A DNA stretch of 64,000 nt from Candidatus Baltobacteraceae bacterium (GTDB lineage: Bacteria; Vulcanimicrobiota; Vulcanimicrobiia; Vulcanimicrobiales; Vulcanimicrobiaceae): contig DASXGW010000007.1 of NCBI GenBank assembly GCA_036488875.1, positions 164,626 through 228,625 of the forward strand. The letters run 5' to 3'. A program made the position numbers and the translations under genes. Each line of letters opens with the position of its first letter. Position 1 is the first letter of the stretch. The notes below the pieces were generated by a model. It saw only the letters and a list, made by a program, of their open reading frames with translations, searched no databases and was not told the DNA's origin. Shown here piece after piece: positions 16,489-25,919 of the stretch.

Positions 16489-16920
16489 CTACTTCAGTTG
16501 GGTGAAGACGTAGGTGGCGACGTCGTGTAAGTCGGTCTCGGAGAGCCTCCAACGCGGCATGACGGGATCGAGCGGCTGACCCTCGTTGTCAATGCCGGTG
16601 GAGATCGCGCGCTCGAGCAGTGCGATCGTGTACGGATGCTTCTGATCGACGACCAGCGCTTTGTGTCGTAGGTCGGCGCTCACGGCGCCGCCCGGCAAGT
16701 GGACGCCGCCGGCTCCGTCGGCGCCGTGGCACGCCGCACACGCCGGCCGCAACGGGGGCTTGGCAGCGACGATCTGAGTGCCGCTGCTGTCACGGCCGGT
16801 CAGGAAGATCGATCGTCCGTTGTTGGCCGAGCTCGAGTTCCCTCCGCTGCATGCCGCGATCGAACAAGCGGTCAGGAGCGCAAGCGATGGAAATACCTGG
16901 GCTCGAACGACGCTCAACAT
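16489..16920 (-). CDS. Single-haem cytochrome c, lipoprotein-type
   Basis: 143 residues from ATG16920. The signal segment ends IAACS, a lipobox, so the protein is probably anchored at the membrane facing the periplasm. One haem motif CAACH occupies residues 61-65, and Met121 in PVMPRWRLS is the likely distal ligand. The C-terminal helix DLHDVATYVFTQL is typical of class I cytochromes. It could serve as electron acceptor for the FAD dehydrogenase pair 5 kb away, but nothing in the sequence links them. It lies 70 bp upstream of the LamG protein on the same strand and is divergent from the cyanophycinase gene. Confidence 0.88.
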   Translation of the reverse strand: MLSVVRAQVFPSLALLTACSIAACSGGNSSSANNGRSIFLTGRDSSGTQIVAAKPPLRPACAACHGADGAGGVHLPGGAVSADLRHKALVVDQKHPYTIALLERAISTGIDNEGQPLDPVMPRWRLSETDLHDVATYVFTQLK

Positions 16921-17058
16921 TTCAATCCTTCAGTTCCACGAAGACGACGTGGGTATCGGTGGCTCCCAACGTTCTCGCCGACATTATTTTTTGTCGAGAG
17001 TTTCCATTTTCCCGGCAGCGCGGATTGCGTGGCACGCTTGCTTAGCGGAAATCCCCTA

Positions 17059-17088
17059 TTGTCGCGGCCGCTTGACTAGGGCTACAAT
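17059..17088 (+). promoter_or_regulatory. Candidate promoter of the cyanophycinase gene
   Basis: TTGTCG (17059-17064), an 18-bp spacer and TACAAT (17083-17088) fit a housekeeping-type promoter about 37 bp before ATG17126. The stretch 16921-17125 between divergent genes has no other feature I can support. Confidence 0.35.
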
Positions 17089-17125
17089 TCGACATCTTTT
17101 GTTGACGCTCGACGAGGTGGAAAAG

Positions 17126-18250
17126 ATGTCGCGACGTTTTCTCGCAGTAACATGCGCCACTGCTGCTCTCGCACTTGGAGCCTGCGCCGGAAGCAACGCT
17201 CCCTCAGTGCCCACCTCGTCTGCCCCTGTGAAAGGGTTGCGCCCTCACGGGGCGTGTAAGTACCAGTTTTATCCGCCGGTGGGGAGCAGCACGCCGAGCA
17301 ACGTAACGCCTCAAGGGCCAGGCATCATCATGGGCGGCGGCGGTACCGACGTCGACGCGGGGTTCGTGTGGATGCACGACACGATTGCCGGCTCGCCGTC
17401 GGGAAACGGCGGCGACGTCGTCATTCTGCGTTCGACTGGAACCAATGCGTACGACTCGTACATTTACGCCCTCGCGAAGTTTAATTCCGTGCGCACGCTA
17501 TTGCTTCCGACGTGCACGCCGGCGAGCGTATTGCAACAGGCGGCGACGATCGTCAATCAGTCCGAGGGCGTCTTCTTTGCGGGTGGAAATCAAGCCGACT
17601 ATATCAGCGCCTGGACGGGTACGCCGCTCGCGACCGCCGTTCAGAACCTCTACAATCGCGGGGGAGTCGTTGGGGGAACCAGTGCCGGCGACAACGTGCT
17701 GCCGCAGTATATTTTCGATGCGATCGCCTCAGGAAATAAGTCGGTCGAAACGAAGGACGTCGTCGCCAATCCCTACGAGTCGACCATTAGCTTTTCGTAC
17801 GATTTCCTGAATCTGCCGATCTTGCAGAACGTCATGACGGATCCGCACTTCGTTACGCGCGATCGCTTCGGGCGCTTTGCTGGATTCCTGGCTCGCCAGT
17901 TTGCAGACGGGAAAGACACCGGGACGGTCATCCACGGAGTCGGCATCGACGAAATGACCGACGTGGTCGTCGACAAGAATGGGATTGGAACGCTCTTACT
18001 ACAAGGTACGGGTGGTTCGGCGTACTTTTTGAGCGCGGGCCCGGCTCAAACCATCAGCGCGAAAACACCGCTGGTATACGACAACATTCAAGTTACCCGT
18101 TTAGGCGCGGCGGGGCAAACCTTCAACTTCAAAACCTGGTGCGCTGCGCAACCGACCTATACCGTTAACGTCAACGGCAACAACTCGCCGATCTACGCCC
18201 CGAATCCGCCGTACACGCCGCCGCCCAGTGCGATCATCCCCACCTGTTAG
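17126..18250 (+). CDS. Secreted cyanophycinase-like serine peptidase (S51 family)
   Basis: 374 residues from ATG17126, which has GAGGTGG seven bases upstream; the frame is open further upstream but without a signal peptide. The N-terminus ends ALGACAG, a lipoprotein signal. Family blocks: GPGIIMGGGGTDVD, VFFAGGNQADYI and VGGTSAGDNVLPQ, the last carrying the nucleophilic Ser of cyanophycinases and peptidase E. RDRFGRFAGFLARQ and GVGIDEMTDVVV also match. The enzyme would cleave beta-Asp-Arg dipeptides from cyanophycin outside the cell. No cyanophycin synthetase is in the window, which suggests feeding on foreign polymer. The stop overlaps the convergent STAND gene by four bases. Confidence 0.88.
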   Translation: MSRRFLAVTCATAALALGACAGSNAPSVPTSSAPVKGLRPHGACKYQFYPPVGSSTPSNVTPQGPGIIMGGGGTDVDAGFVWMHDTIAGSPSGNGGDVVILRSTGTNAYDSYIYALAKFNSVRTLLLPTCTPASVLQQAATIVNQSEGVFFAGGNQADYISAWTGTPLATAVQNLYNRGGVVGGTSAGDNVLPQYIFDAIASGNKSVETKDVVANPYESTISFSYDFLNLPILQNVMTDPHFVTRDRFGRFAGFLARQFADGKDTGTVIHGVGIDEMTDVVVDKNGIGTLLLQGTGGSAYFLSAGPAQTISAKTPLVYDNIQVTRLGAAGQTFNFKTWCAAQPTYTVNVNGNNSPIYAPNPPYTPPPSAIIPTC

Positions 18251-21099
18251 AGGGCGGTTTTAGCGAGCAGACGTACTTCAGCGATGGCCTTCTCTTCGGT
18301 CCAGAATTTGCCGGCGCTCACACACGTGTCGAGGTGTTCCTCCTCGATGGCGCCGCTCCAGAAGGCGTTGAGAAGTTCGGTATATCCGAGCAGCTCGGTG
18401 TGCTCGCGCGTAATCTCGAGCGCTTCGAGTCGTCCGTCGATATAGCCAAGCAGGTGCGCCGCTCGCGCGGCATTTCGGCTGCCGTTGCTGCTTTCGAGCA
18501 TATGAGCCGCCGTCAGATGTTGAACCGCGTAGATTAGCGAGACTTCGTCTCTTTGGCCGTCGCAAACGATGTCCAGCGCTTCGCGCGCATGCTCTTTCGC
18601 ATCGGCGTAACGTTGAAGCGACAACTCGTAGGCGGCGATATTCACTAAGATTCCCGCCAGGAGATTGTACCGTCGCAGATCGCGCGCGCTCGTCAACGCC
18701 TCCTTCGCCAATCGAAGCGCCTCTTGCGCATTCCCCGCCATGAACTCCGCTTCGGCCAGCGTCGCGGCAGTGAGCATAACCTTCGATGCGTCGGCGGATT
18801 CTTGGTAGGCCGCAGATGCCTGTGCGAAAAGCCCACGCGCGGCCACGACGTCACCCTGGAGCGCGCGTGCAACGGCGAGATCTCCCAAGACGGCGCCCAA
18901 ACGCGTCGAGCCGCAAGCCCTTCGACCTGCGAGCGCCTCAAGTAAAAGCGCCTCGCCCTCGTCGACTCGCCCCATGTAGAGCAGCGAGCGGCCCGCCAAG
19001 CGTTGAGCGTCGGCAACGTTGCTGGGCACGTGGAGGTCTTTGAATAGCGTTAGCGCGCTGACGGCGGCCGTATGCGCTTCTCGGAAATGATTGAATATCG
19101 AGGCGAAGCTCGCGCGCGCCAACTCGAGTCCGGCAACGATCTCCTTGGGCGTCTCATCGGTAACCGACTCAAACGCGACGGCGAGCCAGCGCAGACCTTC
19201 GGCCGGCGCGACGGCACCGAACACACGGGGAATTGAAGCGGCAATGCGCTGTCCGACGAGCCGATCGCCGCACGAGAACGACCAGGAAAGCGCGTCGCGC
19301 AAGTTCTCGAGTTCGGCTTCGGCACGCGCCAGCCACGCACGAGGCGAAAACGTCTCGTACTGACCGTTCAACGCTTCAAGGTAATCCGCGAACAGGCCGG
19401 CATGCCGGTTGGCGGCGGTTTCGTGTTCGGCTGCGAACGTTAGCTTCTCACTCGCGTAGTCGTGGGTCGACTCGAGGAAGTCGTACCGAGTGGACTCTTC
19501 CCAAGGTTCCGTAAAGAGCAAAGACTTGTCGACGAGCGACGTCAGCGCGTCGATAACGTCGACCGAGTCGACGCCGGAGCTCTCGCACAATGCTGCCGCC
19601 TGCTCGGTCGTAAAGCCGTTGAGGAAAATCGAGACCTTGCGGAAGATCGATTGCTCGCGTTCGGCGAGCAGATCGTAGCTCCAATCGATCAGCGCGCGCA
19701 TCGTTTGATGACGCGGCAGCGCGCTTCGGTCGCCGCCGGTGAGCAAGCGAAAGCGCTCGTGGAGTTTCTCCGACAGCTGCTTGGGAGTCAGTATCTTGAC
19801 GCGTGCGGCAGCCAGTTCGATGGCCAACGGAATACCGTCGAGCCGGCGGCAGATCTCCGTTACGTCCGGCGTATTGTCGTCGGTCAACGTGAAACGTTTG
19901 TCGGCCGAGCGCGCACGATCGGCAAAGAGCGCAATCGCTCCGGCGATCTCCAAAGACGGCATACGATACGCGTCCTCGCCGGCGATCGCGAGAGCCTCGC
20001 GGCTGGTGGCAACGATGCGCGTATCCCCGCACTGCTGGAGGAGGACCGTGCAGACGGCGCGCGCCTCGGCGATGACGTGCTCGCAGTTGTCGATGATCAG
20101 CAGCAACTGCTTGCGCTTGAGGTAGCCCACGATGGTATCGAGCGGAGAGCGCGTCTGCGACTGCGGCAGGTTCAGTGCGCGCACGATGGTATCGGTTACC
20201 AGCGTTGCATCTGCGACTGGAGCAAGATCGACCAGCCACACGCCGTCGGCGAAGCTCGGAAGCAACTGCGTGCCGATCTCTAACGCCGCACGCGTCTTTC
20301 CAATGCCGCCCGCGCCGGTCAAGGTGACGAGACGGAACGTACGGAGCGCTCGTTCGATCTCGGCGACGTCGTTCTCGCGCCCTACGAGCGATTTTACGAG
20401 CTGCGGCAGATTCGTGCGCGGCTGTTCGTGGAGTCGCAGCTCCGAATCGAGCGTCACGAGTGCGAGCCCCGCCGCCTCGACGAGGGCGCTAAGCGCGTGC
20501 AGATCCTCCGCGTCGTAGTCGATGTGCTTGGGTGCGACGGCCAGAAACCCAACGAGCTCACCGCGCGCCATCATTGGAAACGCAAGGCGCCCCGCGGCCA
20601 TCGAGCCGAGCGCGGTTGGATCTACCGGAACCGGTGACGACCGCAGACGGATAGGTAGCGCATCGTTGAGCGGTATGCTTTCAAGCGTGCGTTCGAAGGA
20701 TGTGGCTTCGGGCGCGTATTCGCCGCGCCAAAGATACACGGCCGATCCCGCGGTGCTCATGTGACGATCGACCGTTTCGATCATGTGATGGAGCAGTTGC
20801 GATACGTCGGCGTACGAAGTCAGCTGTTTTTGCAACCGCGCCAAGGCGGCGCGCGCTTCGCGTCGGCGCTTCGTGAAAATCGAGTCAATGAGCGTTTCGA
20901 CGCGGCTATGAAACGGCCTGAGCGCAAGTGCGCCGGCTGCGACGATGCCAAGTTCGATGACGGTGCCGGCGACGCGCGAGTGGTGCGAAACGAAGTTTTC
21001 GGTCAGCGTTTCGCCAATCGCAAAGACCGCCACCACAACGGCGGAAACGAGTCCGTATGCATACGCCCGAAGACGCGCTGCATTTGCGGCGCCTCTCAT
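18247..21099 (-). CDS. Membrane-anchored GAF-STAND ATPase with helical repeats, no DNA-binding domain
   Basis: 950 residues. Two predicted transmembrane helices (about 12-30 and 44-62) are followed by a juxtamembrane helix of the kind found before GAF domains in multi-helix sensor kinases (LIDSIFTKRRREARAALARL). A GAF domain lies at about 95-230. An AfsR/NB-ARC-like ATPase follows with Walker A TGAGGIGKT near 258-266, Walker B LLLIIDNCEH, ATSREAL and GIPLAIELAAARV. About 350 residues of TPR-like helices complete it. AfsR-type regulators normally add an OmpR or LuxR DNA-binding domain; none is present, so output must be by protein contact. It is the reverse neighbour of the secreted cyanophycinase. 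Confidence 0.85.
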   Translation of the reverse strand: MRGAANAARLRAYAYGLVSAVVVAVFAIGETLTENFVSHHSRVAGTVIELGIVAAGALALRPFHSRVETLIDSIFTKRRREARAALARLQKQLTSYADVSQLLHHMIETVDRHMSTAGSAVYLWRGEYAPEATSFERTLESIPLNDALPIRLRSSPVPVDPTALGSMAAGRLAFPMMARGELVGFLAVAPKHIDYDAEDLHALSALVEAAGLALVTLDSELRLHEQPRTNLPQLVKSLVGRENDVAEIERALRTFRLVTLTGAGGIGKTRAALEIGTQLLPSFADGVWLVDLAPVADATLVTDTIVRALNLPQSQTRSPLDTIVGYLKRKQLLLIIDNCEHVIAEARAVCTVLLQQCGDTRIVATSREALAIAGEDAYRMPSLEIAGAIALFADRARSADKRFTLTDDNTPDVTEICRRLDGIPLAIELAAARVKILTPKQLSEKLHERFRLLTGGDRSALPRHQTMRALIDWSYDLLAEREQSIFRKVSIFLNGFTTEQAAALCESSGVDSVDVIDALTSLVDKSLLFTEPWEESTRYDFLESTHDYASEKLTFAAEHETAANRHAGLFADYLEALNGQYETFSPRAWLARAEAELENLRDALSWSFSCGDRLVGQRIAASIPRVFGAVAPAEGLRWLAVAFESVTDETPKEIVAGLELARASFASIFNHFREAHTAAVSALTLFKDLHVPSNVADAQRLAGRSLLYMGRVDEGEALLLEALAGRRACGSTRLGAVLGDLAVARALQGDVVAARGLFAQASAAYQESADASKVMLTAATLAEAEFMAGNAQEALRLAKEALTSARDLRRYNLLAGILVNIAAYELSLQRYADAKEHAREALDIVCDGQRDEVSLIYAVQHLTAAHMLESSNGSRNAARAAHLLGYIDGRLEALEITREHTELLGYTELLNAFWSGAIEEEHLDTCVSAGKFWTEEKAIAEVRLLAKTAL

Positions 21100-21171
21100 A
21101 CTCGCCCATTATGCGGTGATTGGCAGCGAAACGCAACGCAACGGCGAAGTGCTTCGCTGCGAGAGGTGCAC

Positions 21172-22596
21172 GTGAAAGCTATACAGATGCGTTTGATTGC
21201 TCTTGGCGGCGCAATGGCGCTTGCTTTTGCCGGGTGTGGAGGAAGTGAGCAACAAGCAGGCGCTGGATTAGCTGGATTACAAGCGAGTCAACCGAGCGTC
21301 GCGTTGCACACGTATCACGTTGCGCGATCGGGCGTCAGCGTCGACCTGCACGTACGCGCAAATACGGTGCTGCCGAATTCGTCGATCCGCTTTCAACGTT
21401 CCGAAAAGCGTGCTCGAACGACCGAGCAAGCTTGTCTGTCGATTCCGCCGATTGAGATCTTCAATCCGCGCTTCGTTCCCATCACGATCGGCATCCCGTC
21501 CTTTACGGTACACCTGCCGTGCGCGAACACGGGCATGCTCTTCGGAGCGACCTGGACCCAAATCAAACCGTTGCCTTCCGTAATCGCGCCGCTAAAGATC
21601 GGCGATGCAACGGCGATCCGCCGCGCGATAACGTTCGCCCCGGGGGTGCAGAGCGTAACGCTTGCGCCGCGCACCAGGTACGAGCTCATCATTCTACCCG
21701 AGCAGTCGACCTCGGACGTCGCCTTTCCGGTCGTTCCGTCGGCTACGACGAACTTGACGGCGAACGCCACCGATGTGACCTCGGGCACAACGTTCAACGG
21801 ACTGACCTTCTCGTATCCGAATGCGTCGGGCGCGTCGAGCTATTCGGCGGCGTGTTTCCCGGCCTTTGTGAACGGACAGCTCGCGTCGTTCCTACAGAAC
21901 GTCGCGCTCGTCGGCACGCCTTCGTTCTATTGTGACCTCACCACGCCGTTCAACGCGCCGGTCACCTTTGGACAGACGGTGAAGTTCAACGTGCTGTCGC
22001 CGCCGGCGGACCGTGCGCTTTTTGAGCCCGACGGAGTGCCGCAAGGCTTTGCGTGCTCGGCGCCGTCAAATAATTCCAGTTCGTGTAACGTACCGCAGTT
22101 CAGCATTCCCACCACCTATCAAAACTTTATCGTAGGAAACGTACAGGATCTGCGATCGTGCGTTCCCGTTACGTCCGGCGTGGATTGCAACGGTTTTGGA
22201 ACCGATCGGCAAGGCGGCGCGCGCACGAACGTGCCGTGCTGCAGGGAGTTCCAGCTGCTCGTTGCCGACGATCCGACGTACAAGCCGCCGGCGTCGTCGT
22301 TACAGCCCTGGGATGGTCTGTTCCGGATGACTTATACACCCGGAGTTTGTGTAGCCAGCACGGGTCCCGACAATGACCACGACGGCCCTCCGGGCTACTC
22401 CGACAGCGCGCAGAAGGGCATCGGCCCGGCAGCCGAGTTTGACGTTGCGTTGCTGGCGTCGGGAACGTGTACGATTACGGTTACCGAAGATTCGAAATAT
22501 ATCATCGATGACAGTAATCCGAGTGCGCCCACTCCGCGATCCGCTACAATCACCCTTACCGTCGGTCAGGTGCCCGCGACTTTACCTGGGAAGTAG
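21172..22596 (+). CDS. Exported lipoprotein of unknown function
   Basis: 474 residues from GTG21172, preceded by GAGAGG at 21161-21166; ATG21187 is the alternative. Signal and lipobox: ALAFAGCGG. The mature protein is beta-rich with several paired cysteines, Ser/Thr-rich strands, and a late acidic loop GPDNDHDGPPG that could bind calcium. It ends in a strand TATITLTVG like the edge of an Ig-type domain. I do not recognise the family. It is transcribed divergently from the membrane STAND gene, with the start only 72 bp from that gene's start. Confidence 0.75.
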   Translation: MKAIQMRLIALGGAMALAFAGCGGSEQQAGAGLAGLQASQPSVALHTYHVARSGVSVDLHVRANTVLPNSSIRFQRSEKRARTTEQACLSIPPIEIFNPRFVPITIGIPSFTVHLPCANTGMLFGATWTQIKPLPSVIAPLKIGDATAIRRAITFAPGVQSVTLAPRTRYELIILPEQSTSDVAFPVVPSATTNLTANATDVTSGTTFNGLTFSYPNASGASSYSAACFPAFVNGQLASFLQNVALVGTPSFYCDLTTPFNAPVTFGQTVKFNVLSPPADRALFEPDGVPQGFACSAPSNNSSSCNVPQFSIPTTYQNFIVGNVQDLRSCVPVTSGVDCNGFGTDRQGGARTNVPCCREFQLLVADDPTYKPPASSLQPWDGLFRMTYTPGVCVASTGPDNDHDGPPGYSDSAQKGIGPAAEFDVALLASGTCTITVTEDSKYIIDDSNPSAPTPRSATITLTVGQVPATLPGK

Positions 22597-22636
22597 GGGT
22601 TCCTCCCCATACCGCCGGCCTCCCGAGGGCGGTATG
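22594..22636 (+). promoter_or_regulatory. Motif TAGGGGTT-CCTCCCCATACCGCC with 9-bp inverted repeat
   Basis: CATACCGCC (22608-22616) and GGCGGTATG (22628-22636) form a perfect 9-bp inverted repeat with an 11-nt loop, ending nine bases before GTG22645. The left part is nearly repeated at 25917-25940. The structure could be an operator or an RNA hairpin before the start codon. It lacks a U-run, so a simple terminator is less likely. Confidence 0.5.
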
Positions 22637-22644
22637 CTCACCTC

Positions 22645-23202
22645 GTGCCGATCTGCGACGACCTCGCTCCGGTTCTATTGCAGCGTATGCGTCGCTTGAA
22701 TCGTGCCGAGCGAACGATTCTCATGCGGGCCGCGGTCATCGGGCGGCGTTTTCATCTCGCCGTTCTGACTGCCACAACGGCTGTAGGCGAACATCGCGTA
22801 CGAGCGATTCTCGAGAAGGCTTGCACTCTGCAATTGACAATACGCGAGAGCTCGCACGACGACTGGTATGCTTTTCGGCATGCCTTGATCAGAGACGTCG
22901 CTTACGAAGAGTTCGTCCGCACGCGGGTGCTCCAAGTTCACCGCCTCATTGCGCGTGCCTTCGAGCGCTGCGCGGATGAAACGGGGACATCGCTCGACGA
23001 TCTCGCCTATCACTTCTGGGCCGGTAGAGATGCGCGGCGGTGCGTTCACTACAACGAGCTCGCAGGTGATCGAGCGGTTGCCGTCTTTGCCAACCAGGAC
23101 GCTCGAATCTACTACACGCGTGCGCGCGAGTTTACACACCCGCGTTCGGAACGATATCGACGCTTGACGAGCAAGCTTGCGGGTCTGCAAGGCGATGAAT
23201 AG
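22645..23202 (+). CDS. Truncated STAND/LuxR-type regulator (middle fragment only)
   Basis: 185 residues from GTG22645. The sequence aligns with the part of the next protein that follows its ATPase core. RMRRLNRAERTILMRAAVIGRRF parallels RLRPLEADDRHIVTHAALIGRTF, and FRHALIRDVAYEEFVRTRV parallels FRHGLTRDAIYGNFLRTEL. HYNELAGDRA parallels RYNELAGDSA. It lacks the P-loop ATPase before this region and the helical repeats and HTH after it. Either it is a decaying remnant of a duplicate, or a stand-alone module that interferes with the full-length regulator encoded 12 bp downstream. Confidence 0.65.
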   Translation: MPICDDLAPVLLQRMRRLNRAERTILMRAAVIGRRFHLAVLTATTAVGEHRVRAILEKACTLQLTIRESSHDDWYAFRHALIRDVAYEEFVRTRVLQVHRLIARAFERCADETGTSLDDLAYHFWAGRDARRCVHYNELAGDRAVAVFANQDARIYYTRAREFTHPRSERYRRLTSKLAGLQGDE

Positions 23203-23213
23203 AAGACCGCCGG

Positions 23214-25919
23214 GTGATCGTTCGACCCGTTGTCTGTCGCCGGTTCATTGGTCGGCAGGCGGAGCTCGCATATCTTCAAGAGGCGCGCCTCGAAGCGGGC
23301 GCTTCTCGCGGCGGCTTGATCTTTGTTGCCGGAGACGCCGGCCTGGGCAAGTCACGGCTCATCTCAGAGTTTTGCCGCTCTTTGGCCTATTCTCGTTGGC
23401 GAACCGCTTTCGGTTCATGCAGGGAGTTTGGAGGCCGCCCCTATGGTGCACTTTTAGACGCGCTATCTAGCTTCGACTCCAGCGCGACACGGCTTGCCGC
23501 CGAATCGAAACAGCAATACTTCGAGGGAATCGTGGGACGGTTAGGCGCAACGGCCTCGCGCCAAGCGTTGCTTCTCGTCATCGAAGACTTGCATTGGGCT
23601 GACGCAGCGACGCTCGATTTGCTCGCGTACCTCGGTTCGAAAATCCATCGGATGCGAATCTTGGTTCTCGCTTCCTTTCGACCCGACGCTCTCTACGCCG
23701 GGCATCCCGCGGCCGCTGCTATCGAAAGGGTTGGACGTGCCGCGCAAGCCGGTCGCATCGACCTGTCCCCACTCCACGGGATCGAGCTGCAGGCGTTTAT
23801 CAATGAGGCGTTAGCCGGCTTCAGTCTCGGCGATGAGAAAAGGCGTGCGATTGCACTCGCCGGCGAGGGAAACCCGTTTTTTACCGAGGAGTTACTCAAA
23901 AATGCGCTACAGGAAGCCGCCGAAGGCGACGACGGCGACGGCAACGGCAACGGGCGCGTACCTCAGAGTTTGCGAACCACTCTGCTCGAGAGGTTGCGGC
24001 CGCTTGAGGCTGACGATCGCCACATCGTTACGCATGCAGCGCTCATTGGACGAACCTTTGCGCTCGATCTCCTGGCGACGGTCGTCGGCACTGAGCCCGA
24101 GCGCCTAGTTCCAACCTTAAGGCGCGCTCGCGATTTTCAGCTCATCGATGAGCTGGGCCCCAATCTCTTTAGATTTCGCCACGGGCTCACGCGCGATGCT
24201 ATTTACGGCAATTTTCTTCGCACGGAACTACGCCCGCTTCACCGCCGAATCGCATCGGCGCTAGAGAATGCGCCAAGCGACGCACGGTCGACCGAAGCCC
24301 TGGCCTATCACTGGTGGGCGGCCGGCAATGGCGAGCTTTGCCTTCGGTATAACGAGCTGGCAGGCGACAGCGCTCGGAAAGTGCACGCGCACGAAGACGC
24401 GATTGCGTTCTACGAACGTGCGCTCACGCCGGAAAACATCGATCCGTTAGCGCGCGGCTCTATTCTGGAAAAGATTGCGAATCTGCGCTTGGTGTTGAGT
24501 ATGGCCGAAGAAGGGCAGGCGGCCTATAGCGCCGCCGCCGACGTCTTCGCAGCAGCCTCAGCATTCGAACGCGAGGCGGTTTGCCGCGTTCGTGCGGCCA
24601 TGACGGCCTACACGATCCAGTTATCCGATACCACGGCCCCTTTGGAGCGGATGCTGGCGCGGCTCGACGAGACCGAATACCTCGCGCGCGGCCGGCTGCA
24701 CGTTGGCATTGCGTGGATCGCTGCCGCACTGCGCTGTCCGTCCCGCGCAGGAGCCCACCTAGAACAGGTCGATCCGCGAGCCACGAGCGAGGCAACGGAC
24801 GTCGCGGTGCGATATCATAACGTCGCGGCGTGTGTTGCCGCGGCCCTAGGTGATGCCGATCGTTTTCGACGCGAACACGCGGCGTGGCTCGATGCAGCCC
24901 GAGCGCACGGCGCCGGCGCAATGGCCGGCGTCTATTACAATGGTGCCAAGTTTTTTGCTGCCTTCGGACTGCACGAGGAGGCGCGTGAAAACATCGACCA
25001 AGCATTACGAGTTGCGCGCGAAACGCGTAACCGCCATGCCGAAGAATGTGCGTACGCGACTGCAGCGCTATGTTACGTATTGAGCGGAGATCTGCGAAGT
25101 GCTCGCCAGGCTATCGACAAGATTCCGGCGACGACGGACAATCGCGTCAATATCATCTTCGCCTCGGGTGCGGGAGCCGCGCTGGGAGCCTATCTCGGCG
25201 ACGAAACCTTGATCGAGAAGTGGTTCGATCGATTCGAAGCCTCAATCTTGTCGGCGCCGGAAATCGAGAGCGGCTTCGGGTTTTCCGAGGTGCTGGTGCG
25301 TCGCGGGCGCTACAAAGATGCTGAGGAACTCTTGCACCGCGTGCTGCCTGAGTGTGAGCTCGTGCGCGGCGAAGTTCCAACGTTGCTCGCTATCGGGCGC
25401 TATGGAGCGCCGGACGATCGCGCGCGGGCACGTGAATATTTGGTACGCGCCGGCAACGCCGAGAACACGATCGAAGGCCCAGCTCTCGCGCTCTTCGATG
25501 CGATGTGCCAATCCGAGGGACAGCCGGAGCAGGCGAAGCGGTTGGCGAGAGAGGCGGCTGACGGGTTCCGCCGCGTTCGCACCCCGCTTCTCGAGGCCGC
25601 GGCTCACGAAATGGCGGGAGACGTCGGCGCGGCGCTAGCGTTGTACCGCCGTTGCGGCGCAACGTACCACGTTGCACGCCTCGAAGGCGGCGCCTCAGAG
25701 GGCGCCGATTCACTCGACTCGGGCACTCATGCGGAGATTTCGGTCCTATCGATGCGGGAACGTGAGATCGTCGTCCTGGCGGCGGGGGGTCAATCGAATT
25801 TGGAGATCGCCCTCCGCCTTTCGATTAGTCACAAGACCGTGGAAAAGCATCTCGGAGCGGCGTATCAAAAGCTCGGCGTGTCCTCACGTCGAGCCCTTCG
25901 GTCGTACGTTCGAAGGTAG
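23214..25919 (+). CDS. Large ATP-binding LuxR-family transcriptional regulator (AAA/STAND type)
   Basis: 901 residues from GTG23214. FIGRQAELAYLQEA at about 11-24 and Walker A AGDAGLGKSRL at about 39-49 mark an AAA-type ATPase; LLLVIEDLHWADAATLDLL is Walker B with the family's DLHWAD signature. A helical TPR-like region runs from about 380 to 800. The last 60 residues are a GerE/LuxR HTH (LSMREREIVVLAAGGQSN...SHKTVEKHLGAAYQKLG). It should bind DNA in response to a ligand or partner sensed by the repeats. It follows a truncated paralogue and precedes a PQQ-like propeller gene whose upstream region repeats a motif found before the truncated copy. Confidence 0.9.
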   Translation: MIVRPVVCRRFIGRQAELAYLQEARLEAGASRGGLIFVAGDAGLGKSRLISEFCRSLAYSRWRTAFGSCREFGGRPYGALLDALSSFDSSATRLAAESKQQYFEGIVGRLGATASRQALLLVIEDLHWADAATLDLLAYLGSKIHRMRILVLASFRPDALYAGHPAAAAIERVGRAAQAGRIDLSPLHGIELQAFINEALAGFSLGDEKRRAIALAGEGNPFFTEELLKNALQEAAEGDDGDGNGNGRVPQSLRTTLLERLRPLEADDRHIVTHAALIGRTFALDLLATVVGTEPERLVPTLRRARDFQLIDELGPNLFRFRHGLTRDAIYGNFLRTELRPLHRRIASALENAPSDARSTEALAYHWWAAGNGELCLRYNELAGDSARKVHAHEDAIAFYERALTPENIDPLARGSILEKIANLRLVLSMAEEGQAAYSAAADVFAAASAFEREAVCRVRAAMTAYTIQLSDTTAPLERMLARLDETEYLARGRLHVGIAWIAAALRCPSRAGAHLEQVDPRATSEATDVAVRYHNVAACVAAALGDADRFRREHAAWLDAARAHGAGAMAGVYYNGAKFFAAFGLHEEARENIDQALRVARETRNRHAEECAYATAALCYVLSGDLRSARQAIDKIPATTDNRVNIIFASGAGAALGAYLGDETLIEKWFDRFEASILSAPEIESGFGFSEVLVRRGRYKDAEELLHRVLPECELVRGEVPTLLAIGRYGAPDDRARAREYLVRAGNAENTIEGPALALFDAMCQSEGQPEQAKRLAREAADGFRRVRTPLLEAAAHEMAGDVGAALALYRRCGATYHVARLEGGASEGADSLDSGTHAEISVLSMREREIVVLAAGGQSNLEIALRLSISHKTVEKHLGAAYQKLGVSSRRALRSYVRR

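Noticed and set aside
16778..17125. Long N-terminal extension of the cyanophycinase
   Set aside because: It overlaps the divergent cytochrome gene and would place the signal peptide inside the protein; ATG17126 has a ribosome site.
20761..21171. N-terminal extension of the lipoprotein at 21172
   Set aside because: It is antisense to the STAND gene's 5' end and precedes a complete lipoprotein signal.
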